Assembly (NCBI GenBank): GCA_024643725.1
Contig: JAHEMJ010000003.1
Span: 1-64,000 of the forward strand
Reading direction: 5' to 3'
DNA length: 64,000 bases
From: Crocinitomicaceae bacterium
GTDB taxonomy: Bacteria; Bacteroidota; Bacteroidia; Flavobacteriales_D; Crocinitomicaceae
Below are positions 14,397 to 22,324 of the stretch, piece after piece; the stretch's first letter is position 1, and each line of letters begins with the position of its first letter. Both the position numbers and the translations under genes were made by a program. The notes below the pieces were generated by a model. That model worked only from the letters and a program-made list of their open reading frames with translations. It made no database searches and was not told the origin of the DNA.

Positions 14397-16403
14397 TTAT
14401 TTTTTGAGTTGTATCGAAAGTACTTCTTCGAAATTACTTCCAATGATTTTTAATTGGTAAGGACCATTTTGAAGTTCGCTTAGGTCAACCGGATTGTTTC
14501 CGTGATAGTCGAAGGAAGCGACTTTTTTTCCAGCTAAATCGAAAACGAAGATTTGCTCGATTTCGTCGGTGTTTTCTCCGGAAATAGTGATGAATCCATT
14601 AGATGGATTTGGATACACCAAAAAACGAGCAACGTTTACCTCGTTTAATCCTGCACATGAAACCACTACGATGTCTTGAGATGCTTGATTGGAACATCCG
14701 TTAACCGTTGCGGTATAATGAATCGAGTAAACTCCAACACCCATCGCTGAAGGACTAAATGTTCCATTAGCTGTATTAACACCCAAACCACTGAATGATC
14801 CACCAGCGGGAGATCCACCGGTCAAAGTAAAGTTTGGAGCGGATACACATGTCGTGTCAAAAGTATTTAAGGTGACAAATGGTAAGGTGTTCACCATGAG
14901 TGTAAATGTTTGTGGTGTTCCGGTACATCCAGCTAGAGTGGGTGTCACGGTGATATTTGCCGTTCCAGCTGCGGTCGTTGTGAATGGCGTTATCGTTCCA
15001 TTTCCCGAATTAGCCAATCCAAGATTCGCGTTGTCGTTCGTCCATGCGAAAATAGCACCATTCGTTCCGGAGAAATTAATCACGTTTGTTAGTTGTCCAG
15101 CACACGCCGTTTGACTTCCCGGATTGTTGACAGTCGGTACAGTTAAAATGCTTGCAATAACTGCTGTTCGAGGAGATGGGCAAGCTCCGATGTTTGCTTC
15201 AGCATAATAGGTGCTGCTGGTGGAAATGACTCCTGTATTGTATGTGTTTCCTGTTGCGATTGGACTTCCTCCAATAGCGGAGGTAAACCAAGAAATGGTT
15301 CCGTTGGATGGAGTCGCACTGAGGTCTAAAGCACCTGGTCCACAATTGCTTGCTCCGGCACTAGCGGTGATAGTAGGTCCGGGAGTTACTGTTGCTACAA
15401 CGGCTGTGCGAGCGGAAGAACATCCATTTGCTAAGGCCTCAACGTAATAAGTTGATGTGGCTGAAATGGCGGGACTGGCGAATGGAGATCCGGTTCCGAT
15501 TGACGTTCCACCAGTAGGACTAGAATACCAATCCACTTGTCCGGAAGAACAACTCGCTGTTAAATTCACTGAACCGAATCCACAAATGCTTGCACCCGAT
15601 GAATTGGTGATGCTTGGCACATTATTTACTACAATGGTTTGTGTGCTTGGTGCACTTACCCCATTTGCATTGCTTGCTACTAAACTCACTTGATATGTAC
15701 CAGGAGTAGAGAATTGTACAAGAGGATTCTGCTGAGTACTGGTGGAAGGATTTGCCCCGTTGATGGTCCATTGATAGGATGTAGGTGCTCCGGATGACGT
15801 ACTGGTTAATTGGAAATTTTGTCCAACACATGCATTGTTTCCACTATACGTAAAACTAGCTACCGGTAGCGCTGGAATCCATTGAAGCGATAAGTTCGAA
15901 AAATTGGCATCCGTTGTTGGAGTTTGAATATCCGAAGCAGGACCTTTCGTAAAGCTAAACGAACGCGTCACAGTGCCAGATGTACCATGATTCCAAGTTT
16001 CTTGAATGGTCACTTTATAAATGCCATCAGGCATTTGATTTCCACTCAAATCTGTCCCATTCCAAGTAACTGTTTTCGTAACTGCCCCATTTAAAGTGGC
16101 TCCGGTCGTTGCGCCAACAACATTGCAACTCGTAGCTAAACAGTTTCCAGAAGTTCCACCAGAATTGACTGCCCACGTTGGAAGGTGGTCACTTGTTCCA
16201 CCTCCAGCATATCGATAATATGTTTTCACAAAGGCACCTGAGTTGGTTTGAATCCAAATGGCTAATACATTTTTCGTTCCTGAATATCCGGAATGCGCTA
16301 TGGTTGTGCAGTTGAATGTTAACGTTCCGGTAGTTTGTGCGTGAATTTGAAGGTAGGACAAACCAAAAATGAATAAGGTGAAAATGCGTAAACGTAATGT
16401 CAT
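14397..16403 (-). CDS. secreted T9SS (type A) protein: DUF2271-like, PKD and Ig-like domains
   Basis: The 668-residue protein has a signal peptide (to about residue 22). An N-terminal domain resembles DUF2271 (VLAIWIQTNSGAFVKTYYRY, LPTWAVNSGG, GATTGATL, TVTWNGTDLSGNQMPDGIYK). It is followed by a PKD domain (about 180-262, ending GTYQVSLVASNANG), two short Ig-like repeats marked by GGTSIGTG and TYYVEA or TYYAEA, further Ig-like modules, and a T9SS type A sorting domain (about 595-668, YPNPSNGFITISG). It is predicted to be a surface or released protein. The combination of a DUF2271-like head with adhesin-type modules is notable. Confidence 0.85.
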   Translation of the reverse strand: MTLRLRIFTLFIFGLSYLQIHAQTTGTLTFNCTTIAHSGYSGTKNVLAIWIQTNSGAFVKTYYRYAGGGTSDHLPTWAVNSGGTSGNCLATSCNVVGATTGATLNGAVTKTVTWNGTDLSGNQMPDGIYKVTIQETWNHGTSGTVTRSFSFTKGPASDIQTPTTDANFSNLSLQWIPALPVASFTYSGNNACVGQNFQLTSTSSGAPTSYQWTINGANPSTSTQQNPLVQFSTPGTYQVSLVASNANGVSAPSTQTIVVNNVPSITNSSGASICGFGSVNLTASCSSGQVDWYSSPTGGTSIGTGSPFASPAISATSTYYVEALANGCSSARTAVVATVTPGPTITASAGASNCGPGALDLSATPSNGTISWFTSAIGGSPIATGNTYNTGVISTSSTYYAEANIGACPSPRTAVIASILTVPTVNNPGSQTACAGQLTNVINFSGTNGAIFAWTNDNANLGLANSGNGTITPFTTTAAGTANITVTPTLAGCTGTPQTFTLMVNTLPFVTLNTFDTTCVSAPNFTLTGGSPAGGSFSGLGVNTANGTFSPSAMGVGVYSIHYTATVNGCSNQASQDIVVVSCAGLNEVNVARFLVYPNPSNGFITISGENTDEIEQIFVFDLAGKKVASFDYHGNNPVDLSELQNGPYQLKIIGSNFEEVLSIQLKK

Positions 16404-16540
16404 CGTGATAATTTTTAATCGAATTTATCATTATTTTATCAATACATATATTGATGTTCCATGATTTAAAACGAATTTAAATGTTCATAGGTTTACTTTG
16501 AAAACACGATTCAGCTGTTCACGTAAAAAAAAATAAGTAT

Positions 16541-16789
16541 TCACTTGTTGATATTCTGAAAAAATACTTCGAGAGAAATGTTAAAATAAGAGGCGAGTGC
16601 AGCGAGTGTACTGATGGAAATATTGACTTTTCCGGTCTCAATACGTGCAATATGAATACCTGTGTCATTATACACATCCTCTTGGGTGAGTCCGTGCTCG
16701 GTTCTTAGTTGTTTTAACTTGGCAACTATTTGATCGATTAATTCCTGATTTTTCAGTTGTTCTGTGCCCACAAATACAAAATGACTCAT
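16541..16789 (-). CDS. XRE-family HTH transcriptional regulator
   Basis: The 82-residue protein is essentially a single helix-turn-helix domain (about residues 15-75): LKQLRTEHGLTQEDVYNDTG, HIARIETGKVNISISTLAAL and ASYFNISLEVFF. The ATG at 16789 (MSHFVFVGTEQ) is chosen because the upstream extension is low-complexity and an operator-like palindrome lies at 16807-16822. It is transcribed divergently from a small membrane protein, and may regulate itself and that gene. Confidence 0.85.
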   Translation of the reverse strand: MSHFVFVGTEQLKNQELIDQIVAKLKQLRTEHGLTQEDVYNDTGIHIARIETGKVNISISTLAALASYFNISLEVFFQNINK

Positions 16790-16806
16790 TCGTAAGTGGA
16801 ATATTA

Positions 16807-16822
16807 ATGACGAATACGTCAT
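16807..16822. promoter_or_regulatory. palindrome upstream of the XRE regulator
   Basis: ATGACG-AATA-CGTCAT is a perfect 6-bp inverted repeat with a 4-base spacer, 18 bases from the XRE start codon. The size and position suit an operator for a small HTH dimer. The binding is inferred. Confidence 0.5.
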
Positions 16823-16859
16823 GAAATTGAAAATAATATTAAATTTATCTTTTAAATAA

Positions 16860-16880
16860 TTGATATAACTTTGATATAAT
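16860..16880. promoter_or_regulatory. direct repeat TTGATATAA in the divergent promoter region
   Basis: TTGATATAA occurs at 16860-16868 and again at 16871-16879, spaced 11 bases start to start, about one helical turn, midway between the XRE regulator and the membrane protein gene. It could be a second regulator site or an AT-rich promoter. Confidence 0.35.
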
Positions 16881-17013
16881 AAGTATATATAAAGACGGTG
16901 TAAAAGGTCCAATTCGTTTGAACGATTCCTTTTGTTTTTTGCAACATAGCAAGAAGCTTAAGGAATAAAATTGGATAAGGAGTAAATTGATTTTTAAATA
17001 CGAGATAAAAAAA

Positions 17014-17517
17014 ATGAAAAAATCACTTTCGGTCAGTCATTATTATTTTCATTTGCGGTTTTCCTTGTTCTTGACAATTCTGATCATTTGCTCCACCAGT
17101 TTGTATTTTCTCATTTATGCTCAATTCACTTCATTAATCATCGGAATAGGACTATCTGCTATTTTCATTCCATGGAGTTTTTTCTATGCAATAACGAAAA
17201 AGGATGAAGCAAATAAACAATTCCAAAAAGTGACTTTTTTAGAGGAGGCGCTCTTGTTTGAAAACTTACCCTTGCAAGGTGGGGTAAAAATCAAAACGCA
17301 GATTGCCTATGAAAATATTAAAAGTGTAAAAATTGGCAAGGAAGGATTATTTATGTTGTTTGTCCCAAGATTCGAATGGGTAGGACCTGAATGTACGTAT
17401 ATCACACCAAGCGGCTACGTTCCGAAAATGCAAGTTTTTTCATGGAAATTGGTTTCTTCTGCAAAGAAACAGGCCATTCTCACGGTCTTAGAGGAAAAAG
17501 GAATTCCGATGGAATAG
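17014..17517 (+). CDS. small membrane protein with YcxB/PH-like C-terminal domain
   Basis: The 167-residue protein has two hydrophobic segments (about residues 17-40 and 42-62). A C-terminal soluble beta-rich region (VTFLEEALLFENLP, YENIKSVKIGKEGLFMLF, ending in a helix AKKQAILTVLEEKGI) resembles the YcxB/bacterial PH-like domains found in small membrane proteins. No function is known. It is divergent from the XRE regulator. ATG 17014 is preferred over an in-frame TTG at 16987. The stretch after it carries a fragment of the helicase 3' end. Confidence 0.65.
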   Translation: MKKSLSVSHYYFHLRFSLFLTILIICSTSLYFLIYAQFTSLIIGIGLSAIFIPWSFFYAITKKDEANKQFQKVTFLEEALLFENLPLQGGVKIKTQIAYENIKSVKIGKEGLFMLFVPRFEWVGPECTYITPSGYVPKMQVFSWKLVSSAKKQAILTVLEEKGIPME

Positions 17518-17537
17518 GTGACTATGTCCTAATGAAT

Positions 17538-17621
17538 TCACAACTTCGAAACATCAATCTTTAATTTCTTTCCTTTGATCTTTTCAGGACGAATTTTCGC
17601 GAGTAATTTAGGTCTATTTGA
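17538..17621 (-). pseudogene. displaced remnant of the DEAD-box helicase 3' end
   Basis: On the minus strand this encodes RPKLLAKIRPEKIKGKKLKI followed by DVSKL and a TGA, matching the last residues of the helicase at 20785-22107. Bases 17546-17600 differ from 20790-20844 at one position only. Beyond 17600 the DNA match falls sharply, although a few codons (LLAKI) still agree at protein level. No upstream helicase sequence remains. Confidence 0.85.
17546..17600. repeat. 55-bp direct repeat, left copy
   Basis: The left copy of a 55-base repeat with one mismatch to 20790-20844. The two copies are in the same orientation and bracket about 3.2 kb holding a single gene, the 940-residue T9SS protein. 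Confidence 0.9.
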
Positions 17622-17784
17622 CCTGTTAATCTGAAATGCCAATTTGAACAAAGTTGAAGTGACACTTTTGCGTACATGTATTTCTTGAATGATAAAGCGC
17701 TATTTTAATTTAAGTTCGTTTTACGAACAATAATTGACTATACTTGTTGTATAAGTTACTGCTAACTAAAAGATTGCTGAAACA

Positions 17785-20607
17785 ATGCGCTTAATTTATT
17801 TTTTTATTTATTTGCTTTTGTTTAGTTTATCTTTTGCTCAACAGACTTTGCAAAATAACAATTGGATGTTCGGCGCTACACCCATTGGTCCGAATGTTGT
17901 GCAGACGCCTGGTCCCTCTCTCAACTTCAATAATTGCAATCCTATAGTTGAAAATGATGCGGCAGGAGCTCAATTCGAGGGTCAGACAGCAATTTCGAAT
18001 AGCCTTACCGGTGATCTGTTATTCTATAGCAGTGGAAATCAAGTCAGAAACGCTCTTGGGCAATTGATGCCAAATGGAAATCTGGTAGGGACCTCTAATA
18101 GCATTTCACAAAATTTAATTGTGAAAAAACCAGGCTCGAACACATTATATTACTTGTTTACACCAGAAACACAAGCAGGAGCTATTATTAGCACGACAAA
18201 CCCTGGATTAAATGGATTCAGTTATTCAATTATTGACATGTCACTTTCTGGTGGTTTAGGAGCAGTGGTTTCAAATGGAAACTTGTTACAACCATTTGAA
18301 AATTGTGAAATGGTTACTGGGGTATATCATGCGAATGGACAGGATATTTGGATCATAGGGCACAAATATGGAAGCAACACATTTTTCGCGTATTTGCTCA
18401 CCGCTTCTGGAATCAACACAAACCCAGTTTATTCAAGCGTAGGTCCTACCATATTGACCCTAGGCACGAGTAATTATGCTAGTTCTAATTATGATGCCGT
18501 TGGTGAATTAAAAGCATCTCCTGATGGAACAAAATTGGCATTTACAACATTCTACACTGGTTATACCTGCCTGTTTCAATTCAACAATACAAATGGTGTG
18601 GTTTCTGATCCAATCCCGCTTAGTCTCGGCTTAGCTGGCTATGGAACATCTTTTTCTCAGGATAACTCAAAATTATATTTCACAAGAGTCGATCCAACTC
18701 AAGGTGGTGTAAGTTTCTTAAACACAGGTTCGATTGTGCAATTCGATATCTCTACTTATTCCCAGGTAGCGATACAATCATCTATGTATGTAGTCTATAG
18801 TTCAGCTACTGGATTTAGAAGTTTAAAGCTTGGTCCGGATGGAAAATTGTATGCGGCAAGAACAACCCTGACTAATGGTGGAAATGGAGCTTCTTATTTA
18901 GCAGTCATTAACAATCCTAATCAAGCTGGAGCATCTTGTAATTTTGTAAATGACGGTATTTTTATTGGCGTCAACAAAGGCAGGTGGGGATTAAACAATG
19001 TGATAGAAGAGTTTTACACGTGTTTAGATTTTATCTTCACTTTAGGCCCTGATGTAAACAAATGCCCTGAAAATTCGTTAACGCTTGTTGCGCCGCCTAA
19101 TCAATCAACTTATTTATGGAGTACTTTAGAAACGACACCAAGCATTACTGTTAATCAGCCAGGAACATATTGGGTCAGTGTTACAGGTCCAAATGGAGTA
19201 GGTAGTGACACAATCGTTGTCAATAATTTTACAACTTCCGTTCTTAATATCACTGGAGCAAATGGGGTATGCCCCGGTGACTCAACCATTCTTTCTGCAA
19301 GCACAAATTTCACCAATTATCAATGGAATAATGGTGCGCAAACCCAAAATATTACTGTCGGTGTCGGTACATACTGGATCTCAGCTACAGACTCAAATAC
19401 TTGCATTGCTTATGATACTACTAACATCGTACAATGGCTGAATCCGACGATTAGTATAATAGGCGACACCAACGTATGTACCGGCCAAGAATCAAACATC
19501 CAAGCCAACCTAGGATTTGAAATTTATCAATGGTCTAATGGTCTCAGTACTAATAATGTAAACCTCGGTGCGGGAGTTTATACCCTTACAGTTATAGATA
19601 GTTTAGGATGTCAAACAACGAGCGATTCAATTGTTATCAATGAACTCCCGATTTCTGTGGTAAATATCAATGGAGCAATTGGTGTCTGTGAAGGAGGCAC
19701 AACATTACTCTCGGTTAATCCAAGTTTCACGAATTACCTATGGAATAATGGCGTTCAGACTCAAAACATTATTGTTGGAACAGGTACCTACTCAGTCTCA
19801 GTTTTTGATTCAAATGGTTGCGTTGCCAATGATACTACCACCATTATCCAATGGCCAAATCCGGTAATAACTTTCCTTGGAGATACCATTGTATGTACCG
19901 GTCAAGAAACGCACATTCAAGCCAACTCAGGATTTGAAGTATATCAGTGGTCAAATGGTTTGAATGTTGCAAATGTATACCTTGGAGAAGGAGTTTATTC
20001 TCTAACTGTTGAGGATAGTTTAGGTTGTCAAACATCCGATGAGATAACTGTATTGCCATCCTCGCTTAGTGCTGAGATTTCCGTTTTATCAACAGGAACT
20101 GGTATCAGTAGTTCAGTACAATGGCAAAGTAACGCCAACGCTGGATTATTTCCTATTTCTTCTTGGTATTGGAATTTCGGTGATGGCAGTTACAGTAACC
20201 TTGAAAATCCCTCACATATTTACACGAATGCAGGTAATTATGAGGTAAACCTAGTGGTCACTGATGAACTAGGATGTTCTGATAGCACAAGTTATTTTAT
20301 TGAGTTTGACCCTGAATTTGCTTATTATGTTCCGAACTCATTTACTCCAGATGGTGATCAATTCAATGAGAGTTTTCTACCTGTTTTTTCTACTGAAATT
20401 GACCCGTATAATTACCAAATGTTGATTTATAATCGATGGGGAGAAATCATTTTCGAAACGTTAAATCCGGCCATTGGCTGGGATGGTTCTTTTAGTCTTG
20501 ATGGAAAATCATGTCAGACAGGTACCTATACGTACAAAATCACAATTAAGGTACCTGCTCTTAATCAACGAAAGATCATATACGGGCACGTTAACCTATT
20601 AAAATAG
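17785..20607 (+). CDS. large secreted adhesin-like protein, T9SS type B (gliding-motility C-terminal) domain
   Basis: The 940-residue protein has a signal peptide (to about residue 19) and an N-terminal domain of about 390 residues with propeller-like features (NNWMFGATPIGPN, LLFYSSGNQ, IWIIGHKYGS, LKLGPDGKLYAARTT). A run of short Ig-like modules marked by YxWxNG and GxYxxxxxDSxGC follows, including two 139-residue tandem copies. A PKD domain (SSWYWNFGDGSYSNLENPSH) precedes the C-terminal gliding-motility/T9SS type B domain (NSFTPDGDQFNESFLP, LIYNRWGEIIFE, GTYTYKI). It is predicted to be cell-surface or released. The gene is bracketed by 55-bp direct repeats of the neighbouring helicase's 3' end. 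Confidence 0.9.
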   Translation: MRLIYFFIYLLLFSLSFAQQTLQNNNWMFGATPIGPNVVQTPGPSLNFNNCNPIVENDAAGAQFEGQTAISNSLTGDLLFYSSGNQVRNALGQLMPNGNLVGTSNSISQNLIVKKPGSNTLYYLFTPETQAGAIISTTNPGLNGFSYSIIDMSLSGGLGAVVSNGNLLQPFENCEMVTGVYHANGQDIWIIGHKYGSNTFFAYLLTASGINTNPVYSSVGPTILTLGTSNYASSNYDAVGELKASPDGTKLAFTTFYTGYTCLFQFNNTNGVVSDPIPLSLGLAGYGTSFSQDNSKLYFTRVDPTQGGVSFLNTGSIVQFDISTYSQVAIQSSMYVVYSSATGFRSLKLGPDGKLYAARTTLTNGGNGASYLAVINNPNQAGASCNFVNDGIFIGVNKGRWGLNNVIEEFYTCLDFIFTLGPDVNKCPENSLTLVAPPNQSTYLWSTLETTPSITVNQPGTYWVSVTGPNGVGSDTIVVNNFTTSVLNITGANGVCPGDSTILSASTNFTNYQWNNGAQTQNITVGVGTYWISATDSNTCIAYDTTNIVQWLNPTISIIGDTNVCTGQESNIQANLGFEIYQWSNGLSTNNVNLGAGVYTLTVIDSLGCQTTSDSIVINELPISVVNINGAIGVCEGGTTLLSVNPSFTNYLWNNGVQTQNIIVGTGTYSVSVFDSNGCVANDTTTIIQWPNPVITFLGDTIVCTGQETHIQANSGFEVYQWSNGLNVANVYLGEGVYSLTVEDSLGCQTSDEITVLPSSLSAEISVLSTGTGISSSVQWQSNANAGLFPISSWYWNFGDGSYSNLENPSHIYTNAGNYEVNLVVTDELGCSDSTSYFIEFDPEFAYYVPNSFTPDGDQFNESFLPVFSTEIDPYNYQMLIYNRWGEIIFETLNPAIGWDGSFSLDGKSCQTGTYTYKITIKVPALNQRKIIYGHVNLLK
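19237..20070 (+). repeat. two tandem 417-bp in-frame repeats within the adhesin gene
   Basis: Units start at 19237 and 19654. The landmark GTATGTACCG recurs at 19474 and 19891, exactly 417 bases (139 codons) apart. Each unit contains two related half-modules with YxWxNG and DSxGC motifs. The DNA identity is clearly high, indicating fairly recent duplication. Confidence 0.85.
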
Positions 20608-20784
20608 TTCATTTTAATCCTATCTTGATATTTTAATTTTAACCGAAAACTATGGTTAGGCATATGAAAAAAAGATAGTGGATCTGGAGTATTACGGGTG
20701 TCTACCTTGCTTATAGAATTATAACAAGTATCTATTATTATATAAAATGAGATAATTGAACAAGGACTGACGCTAGTAAATAAA

Positions 20785-22107
20785 CTACCTCGAAACATCA
20801 ATCTTTAACTTCTTTCCTTTGATCTTTTCAGGACGAATTTTCGCTAATAAATCACGGACATTTTTCCGCTTCACGGCAACGTATGAACTGAAATCCTGCA
20901 CGGTGATGAGTCCAATGTCTTCTTTGGCAACTCCGCCTTTTTGTCCAAGAAAGCCAACGATGTCGATTTTGTTAATCTTGTCTTTCTTTCCACCGCTGAA
21001 GTATAAGGTAATCCAAGGACTATCCACAGGCGCGTCTTGTTCTTTCGGCAGTTTAAATTCTTCTCGAGGAACGTTTAAGTAATCTGGGGATCGCTCATCT
21101 GGATTCATAAATAAATACGAGGAGCCATTCGCTTTCATGCGTGCGGTGCGTCCATTGCGGTGAATAAACGCTTCTTCGCTTTGTGGAAATTGAAAATGGA
21201 CCACATGTTGAATTTCCGGAATATCTAGTCCGCGTGAACCCAAGTCCGTGCAAATTAAGGTGTGAAAACTTCCATTTCGGAATTTGATGAGCGCTCGCTC
21301 TCGTTCGTCTTGCTCCATCCCTCCGTGATACACAATGGCGTCATATCCATTTTCTTGTAAATACGCACAAACGCTCTCCGTTGCTTCGCGAAAATTGCAA
21401 AAGACAATGCTGAGTTCACCACGAAAACTGCATAGTAAATCGAAGAGGCGTTCAAACTTGTTTTGATTGCGAACGGGATACTTCCAAAAGTGAATCGATG
21501 GATCCTCCGCAAAGGCCAAATGGTTGATGATTTCTGGTTGATCGAAGGACAAATACGGTGGAAATTCTTTGTGCTCTGTCGCCGATACTAGCGTCACTTT
21601 TTCCAAGCGTCTAAATTCCTCGTTGATGTAACTCATCTGATCGTCAAATCCGAATTCGAGGCATTTATCATATTCATCTACAACGAATTGCGTTACTTTT
21701 GTTAGATCGATGGTTTCTCTAGAAATGTGATCGCAAATGCGTCCTGGTGTTCCAATTAATACGGCAGGAGCTTCTGTCAAACTCTTCTTTTCGGTAGAGA
21801 TGGAATGTCCGCCATAACAGGTCAACACTTTTAAATTGGTGCGCATGGAACGCCAAACGTCTTCGATTTGAATGGCTAATTCTCTAGACGGAGCCAAAAT
21901 CAAGGCTTGAATGTGTTTCGCGTTTGGATCTAAATTTAAAAACAACGGCAAAAGAAAAGCAAACGTTTTTCCAGATCCAGTTTGGGAAAGAATGAGGACA
22001 TTTTTGGCTGCTTGACTTTTTTCGAGTGTTTCTTCTTGTAAAGCATTTAAGGAACTAAATCCAATGGAGGAAAGTACTTTAGAAATTTGATCGTGCGTTG
22101 CATTCAT
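20785..22107 (-). CDS. DEAD-box ATP-dependent RNA helicase, DbpA-like
   Basis: The 440-residue helicase has motif I SQTGSGKT (41-48), Ia APSRELA, Ib TPGR, motif II DEYD (144-147, in place of DEAD), motif III SAT, motif IV-VI elements including ICTDLGSRGLD and HRNGRTAR, and a C-terminal DbpA-type RNA-binding domain (about 365-440, beginning KINKIDIVGFLGQKGGV). DbpA-like proteins remodel 23S rRNA during 50S assembly. The stop codon is at 20785. The last coding bases are duplicated at 17546-17600. A TAacTTTG promoter element precedes the ATG. Confidence 0.92.
   Translation of the reverse strand: MNATHDQISKVLSSIGFSSLNALQEETLEKSQAAKNVLILSQTGSGKTFAFLLPLFLNLDPNAKHIQALILAPSRELAIQIEDVWRSMRTNLKVLTCYGGHSISTEKKSLTEAPAVLIGTPGRICDHISRETIDLTKVTQFVVDEYDKCLEFGFDDQMSYINEEFRRLEKVTLVSATEHKEFPPYLSFDQPEIINHLAFAEDPSIHFWKYPVRNQNKFERLFDLLCSFRGELSIVFCNFREATESVCAYLQENGYDAIVYHGGMEQDERERALIKFRNGSFHTLICTDLGSRGLDIPEIQHVVHFQFPQSEEAFIHRNGRTARMKANGSSYLFMNPDERSPDYLNVPREEFKLPKEQDAPVDSPWITLYFSGGKKDKINKIDIVGFLGQKGGVAKEDIGLITVQDFSSYVAVKRKNVRDLLAKIRPEKIKGKKLKIDVSR
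20790..20844. repeat. 55-bp direct repeat, right copy (helicase 3' end)
   Basis: The right copy of the repeat forms the functional 3' end of the helicase gene. The left copy is at 17546-17600. Confidence 0.9.
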
Positions 22108-22111
22108 GAGG

Positions 22112-22119
22112 CAAAGTTA
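22112..22119 (-). promoter_or_regulatory. putative -7 promoter element of the helicase gene
   Basis: The minus strand reads TAACTTTG, a match to TAnnTTTG, five bases upstream of the ATG at 22107. The short distance implies a nearly leaderless message. Confidence 0.45.
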
Positions 22120-22237
22120 CACCTACTTGACGTAAAAAAGGGGACAAGATCAAAATATGTTGACTGTGCATCATTTTCTCTCTATTTATAATCGTTTGCA
22201 TTTCCGATTTTTAAGTTTACTTTGAAACGTAAACACT

Positions 22238-22295
22238 GAACGAGCAATGGACATCGGACATCGGACATCGGACAACGGACATCGGAAAACGAACA
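22238..22295 (-). repeat. intergenic heptamer array, locus 3
   Basis: Read on the minus strand from 22295: TGTTCGT, TTTCCGA, TGTCCGT, TGTCCGA three times, TGTCCAT, TGCTCGT, TC. These are eight units in perfect 7-base phase. The first units and the last unit plus TCA match locus 1 at 6180 closely, so this is a defined element rather than random slippage. It lies between the helicase start and the porin stop. Confidence 0.85.
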
Positions 22296-22324
22296 CCTCA
22301 CTTTTTGAAAGAACAAAAAAACCG

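Noticed and set aside
17601..17702. An intact short minus-strand gene ending in the helicase remnant
   Set aside because: The open stretch before the remnant is about 35 codons without a start codon or family similarity, so it was not called as a gene.
17785..20607. The tandem repeats within the adhesin as a mobile element or CRISPR
   Set aside because: They are in frame, encode Ig-like modules and lie inside one open gene.
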